From Syntrophaceae bacterium UBA6112 (GTDB lineage Bacteria > Desulfobacterota > Syntrophia > Syntrophales > UBA5619), in contig DIWG01000083.1 of assembly GCA_002423465.1 (NCBI GenBank), forward strand, positions 1 through 64,000: a stretch of DNA of 64,000 bases, read 5' to 3'. The stretch's first letter is position 1. Each line of letters starts with the position of its first letter. Both the position numbers and the translations under genes were made by a program. Below the pieces are notes generated by a model. That model was given only the letters and a program-made list of their open reading frames with translations. It was not told where the DNA came from and did not search any database. This document shows positions 43,034 to 52,509 of this stretch, piece after piece.

Positions 43034-43978
43034 TTACGGCAGGCTCATTACTCCGATTGTGCTCACGACATGCTTTTCCATGAGAAACACCAATCCCGGA
43101 ATATCAAAAAAGAACAGGACAAAAATCAGGATAACCACAAAAAACGTATAAAGCAGGAATTCCCACTTCTTATATAATTTTTCCGGGTTTTCGGTAACCA
43201 GATCGCCGTTCAGACCGTACCAGGCATACCAGGTAAAAAGCAGCGCGATGAACGGAAAGCAGAGAATGAATTCGATGCGGTATTTGACCAGGAAGATGCC
43301 CAAAAACAGCGCCGCGTTCATGGCGTAAAAAAACATCGAGAGCAGCAGGCTGTTCGGGGAATAAAACCGGAAAGACAGTCTGTACAGCCCTGCGCGGGCG
43401 GGATCGTCTATTTTTCTGAACTCGGCATAGCGCTTGACGGCCATGAGAAACGCGCCGCCGAACCAGTAGGCGAGCAAAACACTGGAAGGCGGCAGGTATA
43501 TTTTTTCCACGATATGCCATCCGAGAAAAAAGCGGATCGGATTATTGAAAGATTCAGATAATACATCTATAAAAACGCGATCCTTCAGGCGTATCGGAGA
43601 AACATTATATAGAACACCCATGATCAAAAGCAGGACGGAAAAGAGCACAAACAATTTGCCGACGGGCCAAGCGAGGGCCAGTCCGACAATGACGAGGAGG
43701 CTGTATTCGATCGCCGCATAAACCGGATCGATCAGGCCGGCCACGGAGGGTCTGTCCTTCTTCACCGGATGGAATTGATCGAATTCGGCGTCGAGGTATT
43801 CGTTGATGACATAATTGGCGGAAGCAATCAGGCATGTGCTTATCAGACCCAGAAGGAATTGAAACAAGAGGTGTTCATGGCGATCCGGAAATATAACCAA
43901 GGCCAGGGCCGTTCCCGGGAGCATGAAAACATTTTTAAACCAATGGTCCGGCCGAGCAATTTTTATGTATTCAATCAT
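43034..43978 (-). CDS. UbiA-family prenyltransferase, decaprenyl-phosphate phosphoribosyltransferase-like
   Basis: 314 residues with about eight membrane segments. NYVINEYLDAEFDQFHPVKK (first Asp-rich motif) and the early RPDHWFKNVFMLPG match the DPPR-synthase branch (Rv3806c type), which puts phosphoribose on a polyprenyl phosphate. The second motif region is YGLNGDLVTENPEKLYKKWE. Next to a GT-C protein and a HAD phosphatase it may make a polyprenyl-phospho-pentose donor. A ubiquinone-type role is unlikely in this setting. Confidence 0.82.
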   Translation of the reverse strand: MIEYIKIARPDHWFKNVFMLPGTALALVIFPDRHEHLLFQFLLGLISTCLIASANYVINEYLDAEFDQFHPVKKDRPSVAGLIDPVYAAIEYSLLVIVGLALAWPVGKLFVLFSVLLLIMGVLYNVSPIRLKDRVFIDVLSESFNNPIRFFLGWHIVEKIYLPPSSVLLAYWFGGAFLMAVKRYAEFRKIDDPARAGLYRLSFRFYSPNSLLLSMFFYAMNAALFLGIFLVKYRIEFILCFPFIALLFTWYAWYGLNGDLVTENPEKLYKKWEFLLYTFFVVILIFVLFFFDIPGLVFLMEKHVVSTIGVMSLP

Positions 43979-43997
43979 TGCTAAAACCTATAATATT

Positions 43998-46193
43998 TCA
44001 ATACATTTGATTTATTATATGGGGAATGAAATCAAAATAATGTTCAATCGTTGTATATAGTTCAGGATTCCCTTTTTTGAATATTTGCCCGGAACCCTCG
44101 ATGCTAATGCCGATGTTTGCTAAAGTTGCGTAGGCCACAGTGATGATGGCGATACACTGCACAATCACTCTCCCAGCGATAACATCATGTAAATGATCGT
44201 AGATCATATAGTAAATCAGGCATGAGAGAAGCAGAAGCATCGGCAGAAAATCAATTACGTAACGCAAATGTGCATATGAAAAAAGAGAGACAACCAGCCA
44301 GTTGGTTATGCCGCCCAGTAATAGGAGATAAGGAAAATAGTAAAGCCGTTTAATAAATTCCAGTTTCTTCAGTTTGAGATAGATCCATCCAAGGATGCTT
44401 ATCGATAGGAAGGGAATGTTCATAAGGAGACCTGCTGCATTTGACTTCACCAGAACCCAGTACATAGGATAATAAGCAGGTATTGTAAAGTTTTTAGGAA
44501 TGTTCACAGACTGAACATGAAAAAACGGAAACGACCCATTTATAAATATGCCCGACATGAGATGTAAATAATTGTTGATCCAAAAATTTTGGATGCTGAA
44601 AAAGGTAAAGTCAAGAGATCTGAGAATGCCGAGATGGTATCTCAGGCCGGATTCAAGGAAATTCCCAAAACGTAAGTAATTGTAAAGTAAAAGAAATCCA
44701 ATACACACGGTAAGAGGAATACCAGCCGTGATCAGAAATACTGCCATCTTTCTGAAGGAACTTCTGCTGAAGATATTTTGATGATCCAGAAAGTACCATA
44801 AAGGGATTAGAAAGATAACAACACTAAAAACATACGAGAATCGACTGGCAATAGCCAGTCCATAAAAAAGGCTGGAGAGAAGCAAGTGGATTATTTTTCG
44901 GTTATCGAACAACAGAAACGAAAATATGAAGAATAACGATATCATGGAGAATGCATAGGCGCTCAGTGACGCCACTTCGTACATGAACGGTCTGCGGAGC
45001 ACCGGAAGGACCATGTTGCACATTCCCAACATCGTAATGCCGATCATGACGGTTAAAAAACTTCCCTTGAGTCTGGCTCCACGGATGATCAGGATCATAA
45101 GAAGTATACTGACAACGAAACCACCCACAGCGAAAATAGCACCCGCAAGGTTGTGAGGCATGGGCTGCCCAGTCAATAGTTTCCAGGGAATGAAGGCCAT
45201 TAAAGCAGGCACTGGTCCGAAATAGAGATAATAATGTCCTTTATATAGGCTTGCATCATGCAACCTCAAAACACAATTTTGCAGGGGATCGTAGGGGTCC
45301 GGCAAAGAGAGCAATGCCTGTGAAGGCTCAGTGATGAGAGACAATTTGCCCTCCAACAGGGCATCGGCAAGGTCGACATAAAGAACATATACATCATCAT
45401 ATACCCCGTCAATTACAAAATGGAATGGCTTAAAATTCGATGTTGCCGTCCACAGATAGAATCCGATAATTGCCAAGATCAGACCCAAAGCAGTTATGCG
45501 TTGGAGATATTGCAAAAAAGAAAGCTTCTTTCGGGACGCCGAATAGCCCGACCGGATCAAAGAGTCAAACATCAGAAAGAAAATAACCCCCATAAGGGCT
45601 ATGCCCGCTGTGAATAACAAAATGACGATAAACAAACGCGTGAGGGATAGCATCGTCTGATTATTCGGAATTACGAGGTTTCTGACACATAAATACGGAT
45701 CCTTCCCTGTCGAAAAACCGGTAAATATTGTTTTTGTGCTTTGAATTTCTATCTGCTGAAGAGGAAGGATCTGTTCTCCAAAACTATCACCGTCCCAGAT
45801 TAATTTCTCATCCCTGGTTTCAATTGTTAAAGACCTAATTTCAAAAGGCCCCCTTCTATCAAGGGGATCAAGGCGGATAGATTTTATGGTCGATTCAGGC
45901 AAAGGGATGCGGTATTTCTCAAAGCCGGGAGTCGGTCGGATTTCAAATCGGCGACTATCATTTTCTTGATAACTGCGACCCATATCGAAGTAGACCTGCC
46001 CGTATCCTGCAACGGGGGTTTTCATCTCAATCGTGACATATCGCCCACTATAATAAAAGTATCGATATCCATGGGTACATAATAGAACAGCACATATTGC
46101 GACCATCAAGATGGTTGTTAGAGCGACAATATTTTTCAAAAGGCCGTTGTACGGTAACACTGTCGTTGTTGTTTTTTGATGGAAAATTTTCAA
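43998..46193 (-). CDS. GT-C-like multi-spanning membrane glycosyltransferase with periplasmic domain
   Basis: 731 residues. One membrane segment near 22-42, then a beta-sandwich-like periplasmic region (about 50-180, with GQVYFDMGRSYQENDS and YRIPLPESTIKSIRLDPL), then about 11 membrane segments to the end. VIDGVYDDVYVLYVDL and SLPDPYDPLQN lie in the first large loops, where GT-C enzymes carry their acidic catalytic residues. AT-rich compared with neighbours. The N-terminal region is related to the duplicated domain of the 848-residue protein at 61432. It probably uses a polyprenyl-phosphate-linked sugar. Confidence 0.75.
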   Translation of the reverse strand: MKIFHQKTTTTVLPYNGLLKNIVALTTILMVAICAVLLCTHGYRYFYYSGRYVTIEMKTPVAGYGQVYFDMGRSYQENDSRRFEIRPTPGFEKYRIPLPESTIKSIRLDPLDRRGPFEIRSLTIETRDEKLIWDGDSFGEQILPLQQIEIQSTKTIFTGFSTGKDPYLCVRNLVIPNNQTMLSLTRLFIVILLFTAGIALMGVIFFLMFDSLIRSGYSASRKKLSFLQYLQRITALGLILAIIGFYLWTATSNFKPFHFVIDGVYDDVYVLYVDLADALLEGKLSLITEPSQALLSLPDPYDPLQNCVLRLHDASLYKGHYYLYFGPVPALMAFIPWKLLTGQPMPHNLAGAIFAVGGFVVSILLMILIIRGARLKGSFLTVMIGITMLGMCNMVLPVLRRPFMYEVASLSAYAFSMISLFFIFSFLLFDNRKIIHLLLSSLFYGLAIASRFSYVFSVVIFLIPLWYFLDHQNIFSRSSFRKMAVFLITAGIPLTVCIGFLLLYNYLRFGNFLESGLRYHLGILRSLDFTFFSIQNFWINNYLHLMSGIFINGSFPFFHVQSVNIPKNFTIPAYYPMYWVLVKSNAAGLLMNIPFLSISILGWIYLKLKKLEFIKRLYYFPYLLLLGGITNWLVVSLFSYAHLRYVIDFLPMLLLLSCLIYYMIYDHLHDVIAGRVIVQCIAIITVAYATLANIGISIEGSGQIFKKGNPELYTTIEHYFDFIPHIINQMY

Positions 46194-46942
46194 TGAAACC
46201 GTTCTCCATTACTTTTGCTTATAAGCATGGTCACTTTCTGATATAAATCGGCAGTTGAAAGATGACGTCGCGTTAGAATAAAATAGGGCATCCCTGCCCT
46301 CCTTGCACATTCGCCATCCTTGTCATCCCGGTCCCCAATAAAAAAACAATTCATGACTGGCACGCCCAATCTGTCGGCAGTCAAAAGAAGCCCCTTCGGA
46401 TGGGGTTTGAATCGGTCAACCTCTTTCTCGGTGGCGCAGACCATCGCATCTGCGGATAAACCAAGCGCCTCCAGTTTAGCGCAGCAAGGATACTCGGAAA
46501 AAATACCTATCTTGATCCTATTTTTAATAAGGAGCGCAAAGAGATCCCTGATACCGGGATAGATACAGGCAGCAAGATGTTTCAAGGGCTTCTCATAAAT
46601 CCAATCATTAATAATGCGTCTCACTTCCTCGATGCTCATTCCCAATTCATGAGCCACCCCCGCATATTGACAATTCTCAAGACAACCGATGTCATCGTTA
46701 TCTCTTGATAAGATCTCCCGTCTTTCTCGAAAGGCGTACAATACATGTATATCCCGTACAAACCGATGTTTTGTCACAAGATGGCATAATAGTTCCCAAA
46801 CCATCCTTCTTCTCAACTTGCCTTGATCGTATAGAGTGCCGTCCACATCAAAAATGAAGGCCTGTGTAATATCAGGGAACAAACACATCGTCAGCGTCAT
46901 TGTATATAAACACATGATTAATCGAGCTATTTTTGCCTTCAT
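46190..46942 (-). CDS. HAD-family hydrolase
   Basis: 250 residues. FIFDVDGTLYDQ is the nucleophile motif, GIFSEYPC motif II, RFKPHPKGLLL the Lys motif and FIGDRDDKDGECARRAGM motif IV, with a helical cap between. The start is uncertain: in-frame ATGs occur at residues 1, 10, 15 and 19, and the last would place the catalytic motif near residue 12 as usual. Overlaps the GT-C gene start by 4 bp. May serve as the phosphatase of the UbiA pathway; that is inference from context. Confidence 0.82.
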   Translation of the reverse strand: MKAKIARLIMCLYTMTLTMCLFPDITQAFIFDVDGTLYDQGKLRRRMVWELLCHLVTKHRFVRDIHVLYAFRERREILSRDNDDIGCLENCQYAGVAHELGMSIEEVRRIINDWIYEKPLKHLAACIYPGIRDLFALLIKNRIKIGIFSEYPCCAKLEALGLSADAMVCATEKEVDRFKPHPKGLLLTADRLGVPVMNCFFIGDRDDKDGECARRAGMPYFILTRRHLSTADLYQKVTMLISKSNGERFH

Positions 46943-46955
46943 TCATAGTTACGCA

Positions 46956-48053
46956 TCACATTTTGACCACCATTTTTGCAAATTTTTTCAGCCGGCTTCT
47001 GAACCAGTGCTCCCGAAGATAGATGGCGCTGTGGGGGCAAACCTCCATGCAGCAGTAGCAATGGATGCATTTGCGATGATCGCATTCCGGCCCGGGATGG
47101 ATGGAAATGGCATCGGCAGGACACTTTTCCCCGCAGAGACCGCAGCGGACACATCGCTCACGGTTGAACGAGATTTGCGACTTCGGCAAAAAACTCGTGA
47201 AATAGATCAGATAGGGGAAATTGGCCGACAGGGGTTTCTTGAAAGACATACGCACGTCACGACCGTTGCCGACGGTCTCGATCTCATTTCGCCGGATGCC
47301 GGAATACCGATTCGTGTAGATCTCATCCGGCTTGAATCCCATCATCTCCGAAGCAATGATATCCGCGGCAGGGGCAGATGCACCGGCCACGACCAGGCTG
47401 GAGCGTATGGGCTGTCCGGAGGCGCCGGGTCCTTCGCCCTCCAGCCCCACAATTCCTTCGATGATATTCAACTGCGGTTTGATCTCGCCCTGCAGACGGA
47501 TGAGGAACCGGGAAAAGGAGCGGGGATCGGGCAACGTCTTATGATATCCTTGTTTGATGGCGCCGGGGATGCATCCGTAGAGATTCTTCACGCAGAGGGT
47601 TACCCCCGTCAAACCGTGGGTCTTCATCTTGGCGACATTGATGATGCAATCCACCTGAAAAAGGATCTCTGGCAGAGGAACGTCTCCGACCTTGCCGCCG
47701 AAGGAAACAAAACGCCGGGGCTGTGTTTCAAAATTGATCAATTGCGCATATTGGGAAAGAGGCGCGATGTCACAGACGCCAAAGGCGCGATCCGTATCGT
47801 AAAAAGCGCTCTCTCCGACCAGAATCTCCACGCCGGCCGCCTTGAGGATCTTGCAGAGTTCTTCCAGAACGACGGGATGGGTGGTGATCGCCCTTTCCGG
47901 TTTGACCGGGGACATCAGGTTGGGCTTGATCAGGACCCTCATCCCCGGTTGGAAGGAGACATTGAGATGCGCAAGCGTCTCCGCGAGCGCCTTGCTCACC
48001 CGTGCGGGGTCATAGGCATCACAATGGACGACGCTGACACGATAGCGATTCAT
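46956..48053 (-). CDS. DUF362 protein with two C-terminal 4Fe-4S ferredoxin motifs
   Basis: 365 residues. Residues about 1-250 are a DUF362 domain (GMRVLIKPNLMSPVKPE, TTHPVVLEELCKIL, CIINVAKMKTHGLTGVTL). Near 300-350 are CVRCGLCGEKCPADAI and CIHCYCCMEVCPHSAI, each ligating a 4Fe-4S cluster. Found in many anaerobes; the exact reaction is not known. I use the ATG at 48053 with GGAAAGG ahead; a TTG 18 bp further out is possible. Its presence inside a polysaccharide locus is unexpected. Confidence 0.85.
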   Translation of the reverse strand: MNRYRVSVVHCDAYDPARVSKALAETLAHLNVSFQPGMRVLIKPNLMSPVKPERAITTHPVVLEELCKILKAAGVEILVGESAFYDTDRAFGVCDIAPLSQYAQLINFETQPRRFVSFGGKVGDVPLPEILFQVDCIINVAKMKTHGLTGVTLCVKNLYGCIPGAIKQGYHKTLPDPRSFSRFLIRLQGEIKPQLNIIEGIVGLEGEGPGASGQPIRSSLVVAGASAPAADIIASEMMGFKPDEIYTNRYSGIRRNEIETVGNGRDVRMSFKKPLSANFPYLIYFTSFLPKSQISFNRERCVRCGLCGEKCPADAISIHPGPECDHRKCIHCYCCMEVCPHSAIYLREHWFRSRLKKFAKMVVKM

Positions 48054-48135
48054 AGCCTTTCCGATACTCAAAAAACGGATACACGGCGGCAGCAGGGATC
48101 ACAAACCATGAGATGGACGGGATTCGGCGAGAAAG

Positions 48136-49158
48136 TCAGGGAATCCTGAAGATGGTTTTCCCCAGGCAGAAAACATATTGACCGGAGCGGCGCTTGCCGT
48201 CCACTGCGGCAACCCAATGCCCGCGGTTCACCGGGGCGGCCGAAATCTGATGCATCCCCGTCCCGTTCCATCCCGTCCCCGAGTCTTTCAAAAGGGGATT
48301 ATCCTCCAGAGGACGTTCCCGATATTCTTCCCGCGTGAGTGTCATGATCTCGAAACCCCGAACGGCCTTTCCGTATTTCTCCCCATACTCCTGGGAATCC
48401 TGGGAAAAGCGGATGAGACGCTCTCCCGTATCCAGAATATTTCCCGCCGGTCTGGCATCCCGGCCGTTTCCCCGGACAATGGGACTTTGGGGGTGCTCGA
48501 GCCAGGGGCCTTCCGGCCGGTCGGCATAAAAAAGATAGAGATTTCGACTATCCAGAGAGGAGCTGAACAGCCACAAGACGCCGCGGTGATATAAAATGGT
48601 AGAATCAACCAGCGGCCTGTCGGCGATGATCGGTTTTACAAACTGCCAACGATCCGGAAAATGCGTCGCCTTGTAGAGACGCACACTGTTGACGGCACTG
48701 GACTCCGGAACCAGGTAATAATCATCTTTCCATTGGAAAACATTTGGATAAGACAAGTGAAACGGTTCTTCCAGGACCACGCGCTCGTATTGCCAGCGGA
48801 AACCGTCGGCGCTGGTCGCCAGACCGATCACACCGCGATCCACGCCCAAAACCTCAAAGAACAGATAAAACCCGCCCTTCTCCTGAATCAAAAAAGGGTC
48901 GGCCACAAAACGGGCCGGCGTATCCTTGATATCGGCAGCCGTCAGCAACGGATTACCTTGACGCGCGTGCAGCTTGATGGATGGGCCGTCTATGGCCAGA
49001 TCGTAGATGCCGATGCTCCAGATCCCCTCGGCAGGGCCGGAATAACAGAGATAGGGGATATCGATATCGGCGCGATAAACAACAAAAACACCGAGGAGCG
49101 TAGCGGAGAACAGCAGGAAAAGTGCTATGGAGACTCTCCGGAAACGATTTTTTCTCAT
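48136..49158 (-). CDS. Glucosamine-inositolphosphorylceramide-transferase-like propeller protein, membrane-anchored
   Basis: 340 residues from the ATG at 49158, with a hydrophobic segment at about 8-28. Then repeated blades with acidic active-site-like positions: ARFVADPFLIQEKGGFYLFF, HLSYPNVFQWKDDYYLVPES and LVDSTILYHRGVLWLFSS. This is the glycosidase-43-like five-bladed propeller of GIPC-transferase/WbnG-like family in polysaccharide clusters. Role could be sugar transfer or hydrolysis. No strong ribosome site is visible. Confidence 0.72.
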   Translation of the reverse strand: MRKNRFRRVSIALFLLFSATLLGVFVVYRADIDIPYLCYSGPAEGIWSIGIYDLAIDGPSIKLHARQGNPLLTAADIKDTPARFVADPFLIQEKGGFYLFFEVLGVDRGVIGLATSADGFRWQYERVVLEEPFHLSYPNVFQWKDDYYLVPESSAVNSVRLYKATHFPDRWQFVKPIIADRPLVDSTILYHRGVLWLFSSSLDSRNLYLFYADRPEGPWLEHPQSPIVRGNGRDARPAGNILDTGERLIRFSQDSQEYGEKYGKAVRGFEIMTLTREEYRERPLEDNPLLKDSGTGWNGTGMHQISAAPVNRGHWVAAVDGKRRSGQYVFCLGKTIFRIP

Positions 49159-49180
49159 GGTGCGATCCCGGAAACGCCTC

Positions 49181-49960
49181 TCATGACCAGACTTTCCAGC
49201 CAGCATTCCCGCTGTTCCAGAGTTTTTCCAGATTCTGGTGATCCCGCAATGTATCCATGCAAGACCAGAAACCGGTATGCTTGTAAACCATGAGCTGGTC
49301 TTCTTTTACAATCTGTTCCAGGGGTCCGTACTCCAGATCACATTGGTCGGACTCGTTCAGATAGTCAAAAATGCGGCGGTTGAACACAAAAAACCCCCCG
49401 TTGATAAACTCCCTCAGTTTGGGTTTCTCGAAGAACTCCGCCACCCGGTCGCCATCGATCTTCAGCTCGCCGAAATAGGAGGCGGGACGCAAGACGCCGG
49501 TCACCGTGACCATCTTTCCATGCCGGGCGTGAAAATCGAGAAGGGCATGGATATTCACGTCGGACACGCCATCGCCGTAGGTTGCCATGAAAGTCTCGCC
49601 CTTGATAAATTTCTGCAGCTTCTTCAATCGCGCCCCTTTGAGGGATTTTTCGCCGGTATCGGCCAGGGTGATCCGCCACCCCGCCTCTTCATGATTCTGA
49701 TGGATGCAGACATTCTCCGGCTTCCCGAGCTCGATGGTCACATCATTATTCATCAACTCGTAATGGCAGAAGTAATTCTTGATCATCTCTCCCCGGTATC
49801 CCAAGGCCAGAACAAAATCCTGATGACCGAAATGGGCGTAATTTTTCATGATATGCCAGAGAATGGGCCGATTCCCGATATTCACCATTGGTTTGGGACG
49901 GAACTCCGTCTCTTCTCGCAGACGGGTACCGACGCCACCGCAAAAAATGACCACTTCCAT
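49181..49960 (-). CDS. rfbF: Glucose-1-phosphate cytidylyltransferase
   Basis: Makes CDP-glucose from CTP and glucose-1-phosphate for RfbG. MEVVIFCGGVGTRLREETE and RPKPMVNIGNRPILWHIMKN are the nucleotide-binding signature; MATYGDGVSDVN carries the metal-binding Asp and LREFINGGFFVFNRRIFDYL the sugar site. 259 residues from the ATG at 49960, preceded by GGGAGG; the frame extends upstream without meaning. It is separated by 6 kb from rfbG, with a different set of genes between. Confidence 0.93.
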   Translation of the reverse strand: MEVVIFCGGVGTRLREETEFRPKPMVNIGNRPILWHIMKNYAHFGHQDFVLALGYRGEMIKNYFCHYELMNNDVTIELGKPENVCIHQNHEEAGWRITLADTGEKSLKGARLKKLQKFIKGETFMATYGDGVSDVNIHALLDFHARHGKMVTVTGVLRPASYFGELKIDGDRVAEFFEKPKLREFINGGFFVFNRRIFDYLNESDQCDLEYGPLEQIVKEDQLMVYKHTGFWSCMDTLRDHQNLEKLWNSGNAGWKVWS

Positions 49961-50147
49961 TGTTCTATAGACCTCCCTTGCAGGTTGAAGCGTCCCCCAT
50001 GAATGACCACCGGGAAATCGCATTCTTTTTCCAAAACAAAATGACCGGTTTCCTGGACCACCTTACCACGGATTTCTATGAACCTATCCTAAAACAACAT
50101 TGGTTCTTTTTTCGAGCGCGCAACGATGTTGGGAACGAATACATCTG

Positions 50148-51323
50148 TCAAGACAGGTTACGAATTTTTTCTCCTACGAGAAAGATGATTTTATCGGCTA
50201 TGAGCCGGTTGCCCCCAGGGCCAATATGGCACCAGTCAAAGTATACCGGCTGCTCAACATCATCAAATACATTCCCGATAAAAAAGATTTTTTCTTTTTC
50301 TCTTTTCGAAAATGCCTTCTTTGACTTCAAGTAGACCTGGTATTGAGATTCAACAAACGTTGGCGGCGCCTTTCTAATGATTTCGCTTTCATAATGGGCT
50401 AACCTCTTCTTGGTCTGGCTGAAGAGGTTGGGCTGCCAAAAGAAAAAGGCCTCGAACTGATATTCTTTGGCCAATGCCTGCACCTGTTTGATATGCGCTT
50501 CGTACATCTTCACCACATTACCGGCATTCATCCTGATGTTGGGCTTGATTTTCTTATCCCACTCCTCGGATCCACTGTTGCCGCCCCGCATCATCCTTAC
50601 AACGTATTTGGCAAACTTGCCATAGTTCGATTGAGCAACCCATTGAACAAATCCATTTTCGCCTTTATTCAAATAGTCCATCCGGAGATTCTGAGGATCT
50701 CTGGGGATAGCCGGTGAATAGACCCCGGCATACCCATCATTGACACCGTCGTAGAATATAACCGCATCGGGGATATTACCTAAAGACAGTTGATGTAAAA
50801 GATAATTTAACTCCTGGGTCGAAACAAATCCATCTTCCCCATAGTTATATACATCATACGTATCCCCCATATGGGACTGCAAGATCGAGGGTATCGTGCT
50901 TTCATCAGGGGAACCCTGCCCCCACAGTGTCGATCCGCCGAACATAAATATTTTTTTCTCCCCTTTTACATCCGGATCCTTGACGGTCTTTCTTACACCT
51001 TGGGAATCGATATTGATATATTGGCCGACATGTTCGGGCTGCGTCCAATGATAATACGGTTCAAAAAGGACCCTTTGCAATTTTCGCTGTTCTTTCCAAA
51101 ATTCTTTGCGATCGAGGTAATTATCGTACGCCGGAGATGCTCCCCGGTGATCTTCACCAAAGGACGTCACGACCAGATCGGCAAAGCCGATGAGATAATG
51201 CCCAATGACCAGAAAGACGACCGTAATGATTATAAAATTGCCGATATTCCCCAAGCGTGAAAAAAGTTTTTCGATTTTTGGATATTTGGACACGTGTTCA
51301 AACCTCTCTGATGATATCCGCAT
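50148..51323 (-). CDS. Membrane-anchored SGNH/GDSL-type hydrolase
   Basis: 391 residues. Membrane segment about 28-48. IFMFGGSTLWGQGS (Ser nucleophile), FYDGVNDGYAGVYSP (Asn block) and YFDWCHIGPGGNRLIADKI (Asp/His) make an SGNH hydrolase. The catalytic domain would be extracytoplasmic. AT-rich relative to flanking genes. A third SGNH-type enzyme group in this locus, likely acting on acyl groups of the polymer. The 187 bp between it and rfbF (49961-50147) holds no gene I can support. Confidence 0.82.
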   Translation of the reverse strand: MRISSERFEHVSKYPKIEKLFSRLGNIGNFIIITVVFLVIGHYLIGFADLVVTSFGEDHRGASPAYDNYLDRKEFWKEQRKLQRVLFEPYYHWTQPEHVGQYINIDSQGVRKTVKDPDVKGEKKIFMFGGSTLWGQGSPDESTIPSILQSHMGDTYDVYNYGEDGFVSTQELNYLLHQLSLGNIPDAVIFYDGVNDGYAGVYSPAIPRDPQNLRMDYLNKGENGFVQWVAQSNYGKFAKYVVRMMRGGNSGSEEWDKKIKPNIRMNAGNVVKMYEAHIKQVQALAKEYQFEAFFFWQPNLFSQTKKRLAHYESEIIRKAPPTFVESQYQVYLKSKKAFSKREKEKIFFIGNVFDDVEQPVYFDWCHIGPGGNRLIADKIIFLVGEKIRNLS

Positions 51324-51417
51324 CGGATGCAGATGATGATTTCACAAACAAAACCGGCCCGCTTTTTCACAACGAATTGTCGCCGCCCTCACGATGATCG
51401 CGAACACCATCACCGGA

Positions 51418-52428
51418 TCAAGGGCTTTGAATATATTCAAAGTCCTTGATAAAGGACTCCTGTTTCAGGATATGCTTGAAGACAAAATAGGTGATCCTGC
51501 GGTTGCGGATAACCATTTTCATGACGATGAATCGCGGGTCCATCCGGATGTTGTCGTAGACTTCCCGGTCATATTTCAATAGAAACTCAACGATGCCCTG
51601 CTCCTGGGCACTGTTTTTCGTGATAGCGGCCCGGAGGAGCACCTGCACGAAATAGCGCTTCAGCATCCGCCTGCGCCACAGATCCAACACCTCTTCGGGA
51701 AAAGCCTTTCGGGACATGGCAAAACGATAAGGCGAATCGATATACTCCACATTGGACAAAATCTTGTCCAGGTCCTGATTCAGCGTGTAGTTCATCCCGT
51801 GCCTCCTCCAGACACCGACGAACCGGTTCACAAAGCCGATCTTTTTGCCGATGATCAGCTTCAGAAGACCTTCCCAATCCGTGCTGCGGATGCTCTTCTC
51901 AAAAAAGCCGATCTCCATGGCGTAGGGACGATCATGAACCACCGTCAGGGTCGGCAGCGAATAACCCTTGTAAAAATTCAGGAAGAGCCAGTTCCCGTCC
52001 ATCACCTCCGGTAGGTTCCCGTTGACCTTGTCTTCGATCAGAACATTGTCTCTCTCATAGAGGGATTTCGATCTTGCAAAAACCATGGTCAGATTCCGAC
52101 GATTCATGAGATCCATGGCTCGGCGGATATAGCCGGGATCGATGAAATAGTCGTCTCCATCCAGATGGAGGGCGTAATCGCCGGTCGAGTACTCATAAAG
52201 GGCCTTCCTGAAGTTGCCGATCATCCCCAGGTTGGTTTCATTCCGGAAGTATTTCACCCGGGGATCCGGCGTATAGCGGGCCATCACCTCCTGGATGGGA
52301 TCCGTTGAATGGTTGTCGCTGACCACCACCTCCAGATTCGGATAATCCTGGGCCAGCGTTGATTCCACCGCCCGTCCGATATAGTGAGCCTGGTTGTAGG
52401 CCGTAATCGCAATGCTGACCTTTTTCAT
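51418..52428 (-). CDS. Glycosyltransferase family 2
   Basis: 336 residues from the ATG at 52428 (GAGGGAA ahead). VSIAITAYNQAHYIGRAVES, VVVSDNHSTDPIQEV and ALHLDGDDYFIDPGYI are GT2 motifs. The C-terminal half is helical with basic character. Single-domain, probably peripheral. It is divergent from the plus-strand GT4 gene 81 bp away, so a promoter region for both may lie in 52429-52509. Confidence 0.87.
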   Translation of the reverse strand: MKKVSIAITAYNQAHYIGRAVESTLAQDYPNLEVVVSDNHSTDPIQEVMARYTPDPRVKYFRNETNLGMIGNFRKALYEYSTGDYALHLDGDDYFIDPGYIRRAMDLMNRRNLTMVFARSKSLYERDNVLIEDKVNGNLPEVMDGNWLFLNFYKGYSLPTLTVVHDRPYAMEIGFFEKSIRSTDWEGLLKLIIGKKIGFVNRFVGVWRRHGMNYTLNQDLDKILSNVEYIDSPYRFAMSRKAFPEEVLDLWRRRMLKRYFVQVLLRAAITKNSAQEQGIVEFLLKYDREVYDNIRMDPRFIVMKMVIRNRRITYFVFKHILKQESFIKDFEYIQSP

Positions 52429-52509
52429 GAACAATTCCCTCGCCAAAAACAGTCTTGAGTAATTTCCCGATCCATACTATGAATATCTATGCTGAACCGT
52501 GAGCCGCCC

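Noticed and set aside
49960..50334. Plus-strand frame of 124 codons between rfbF and the SGNH gene
   Set aside because: Mostly overlaps the 3' part of the SGNH gene on the other strand and has no clear ribosome site or domain.
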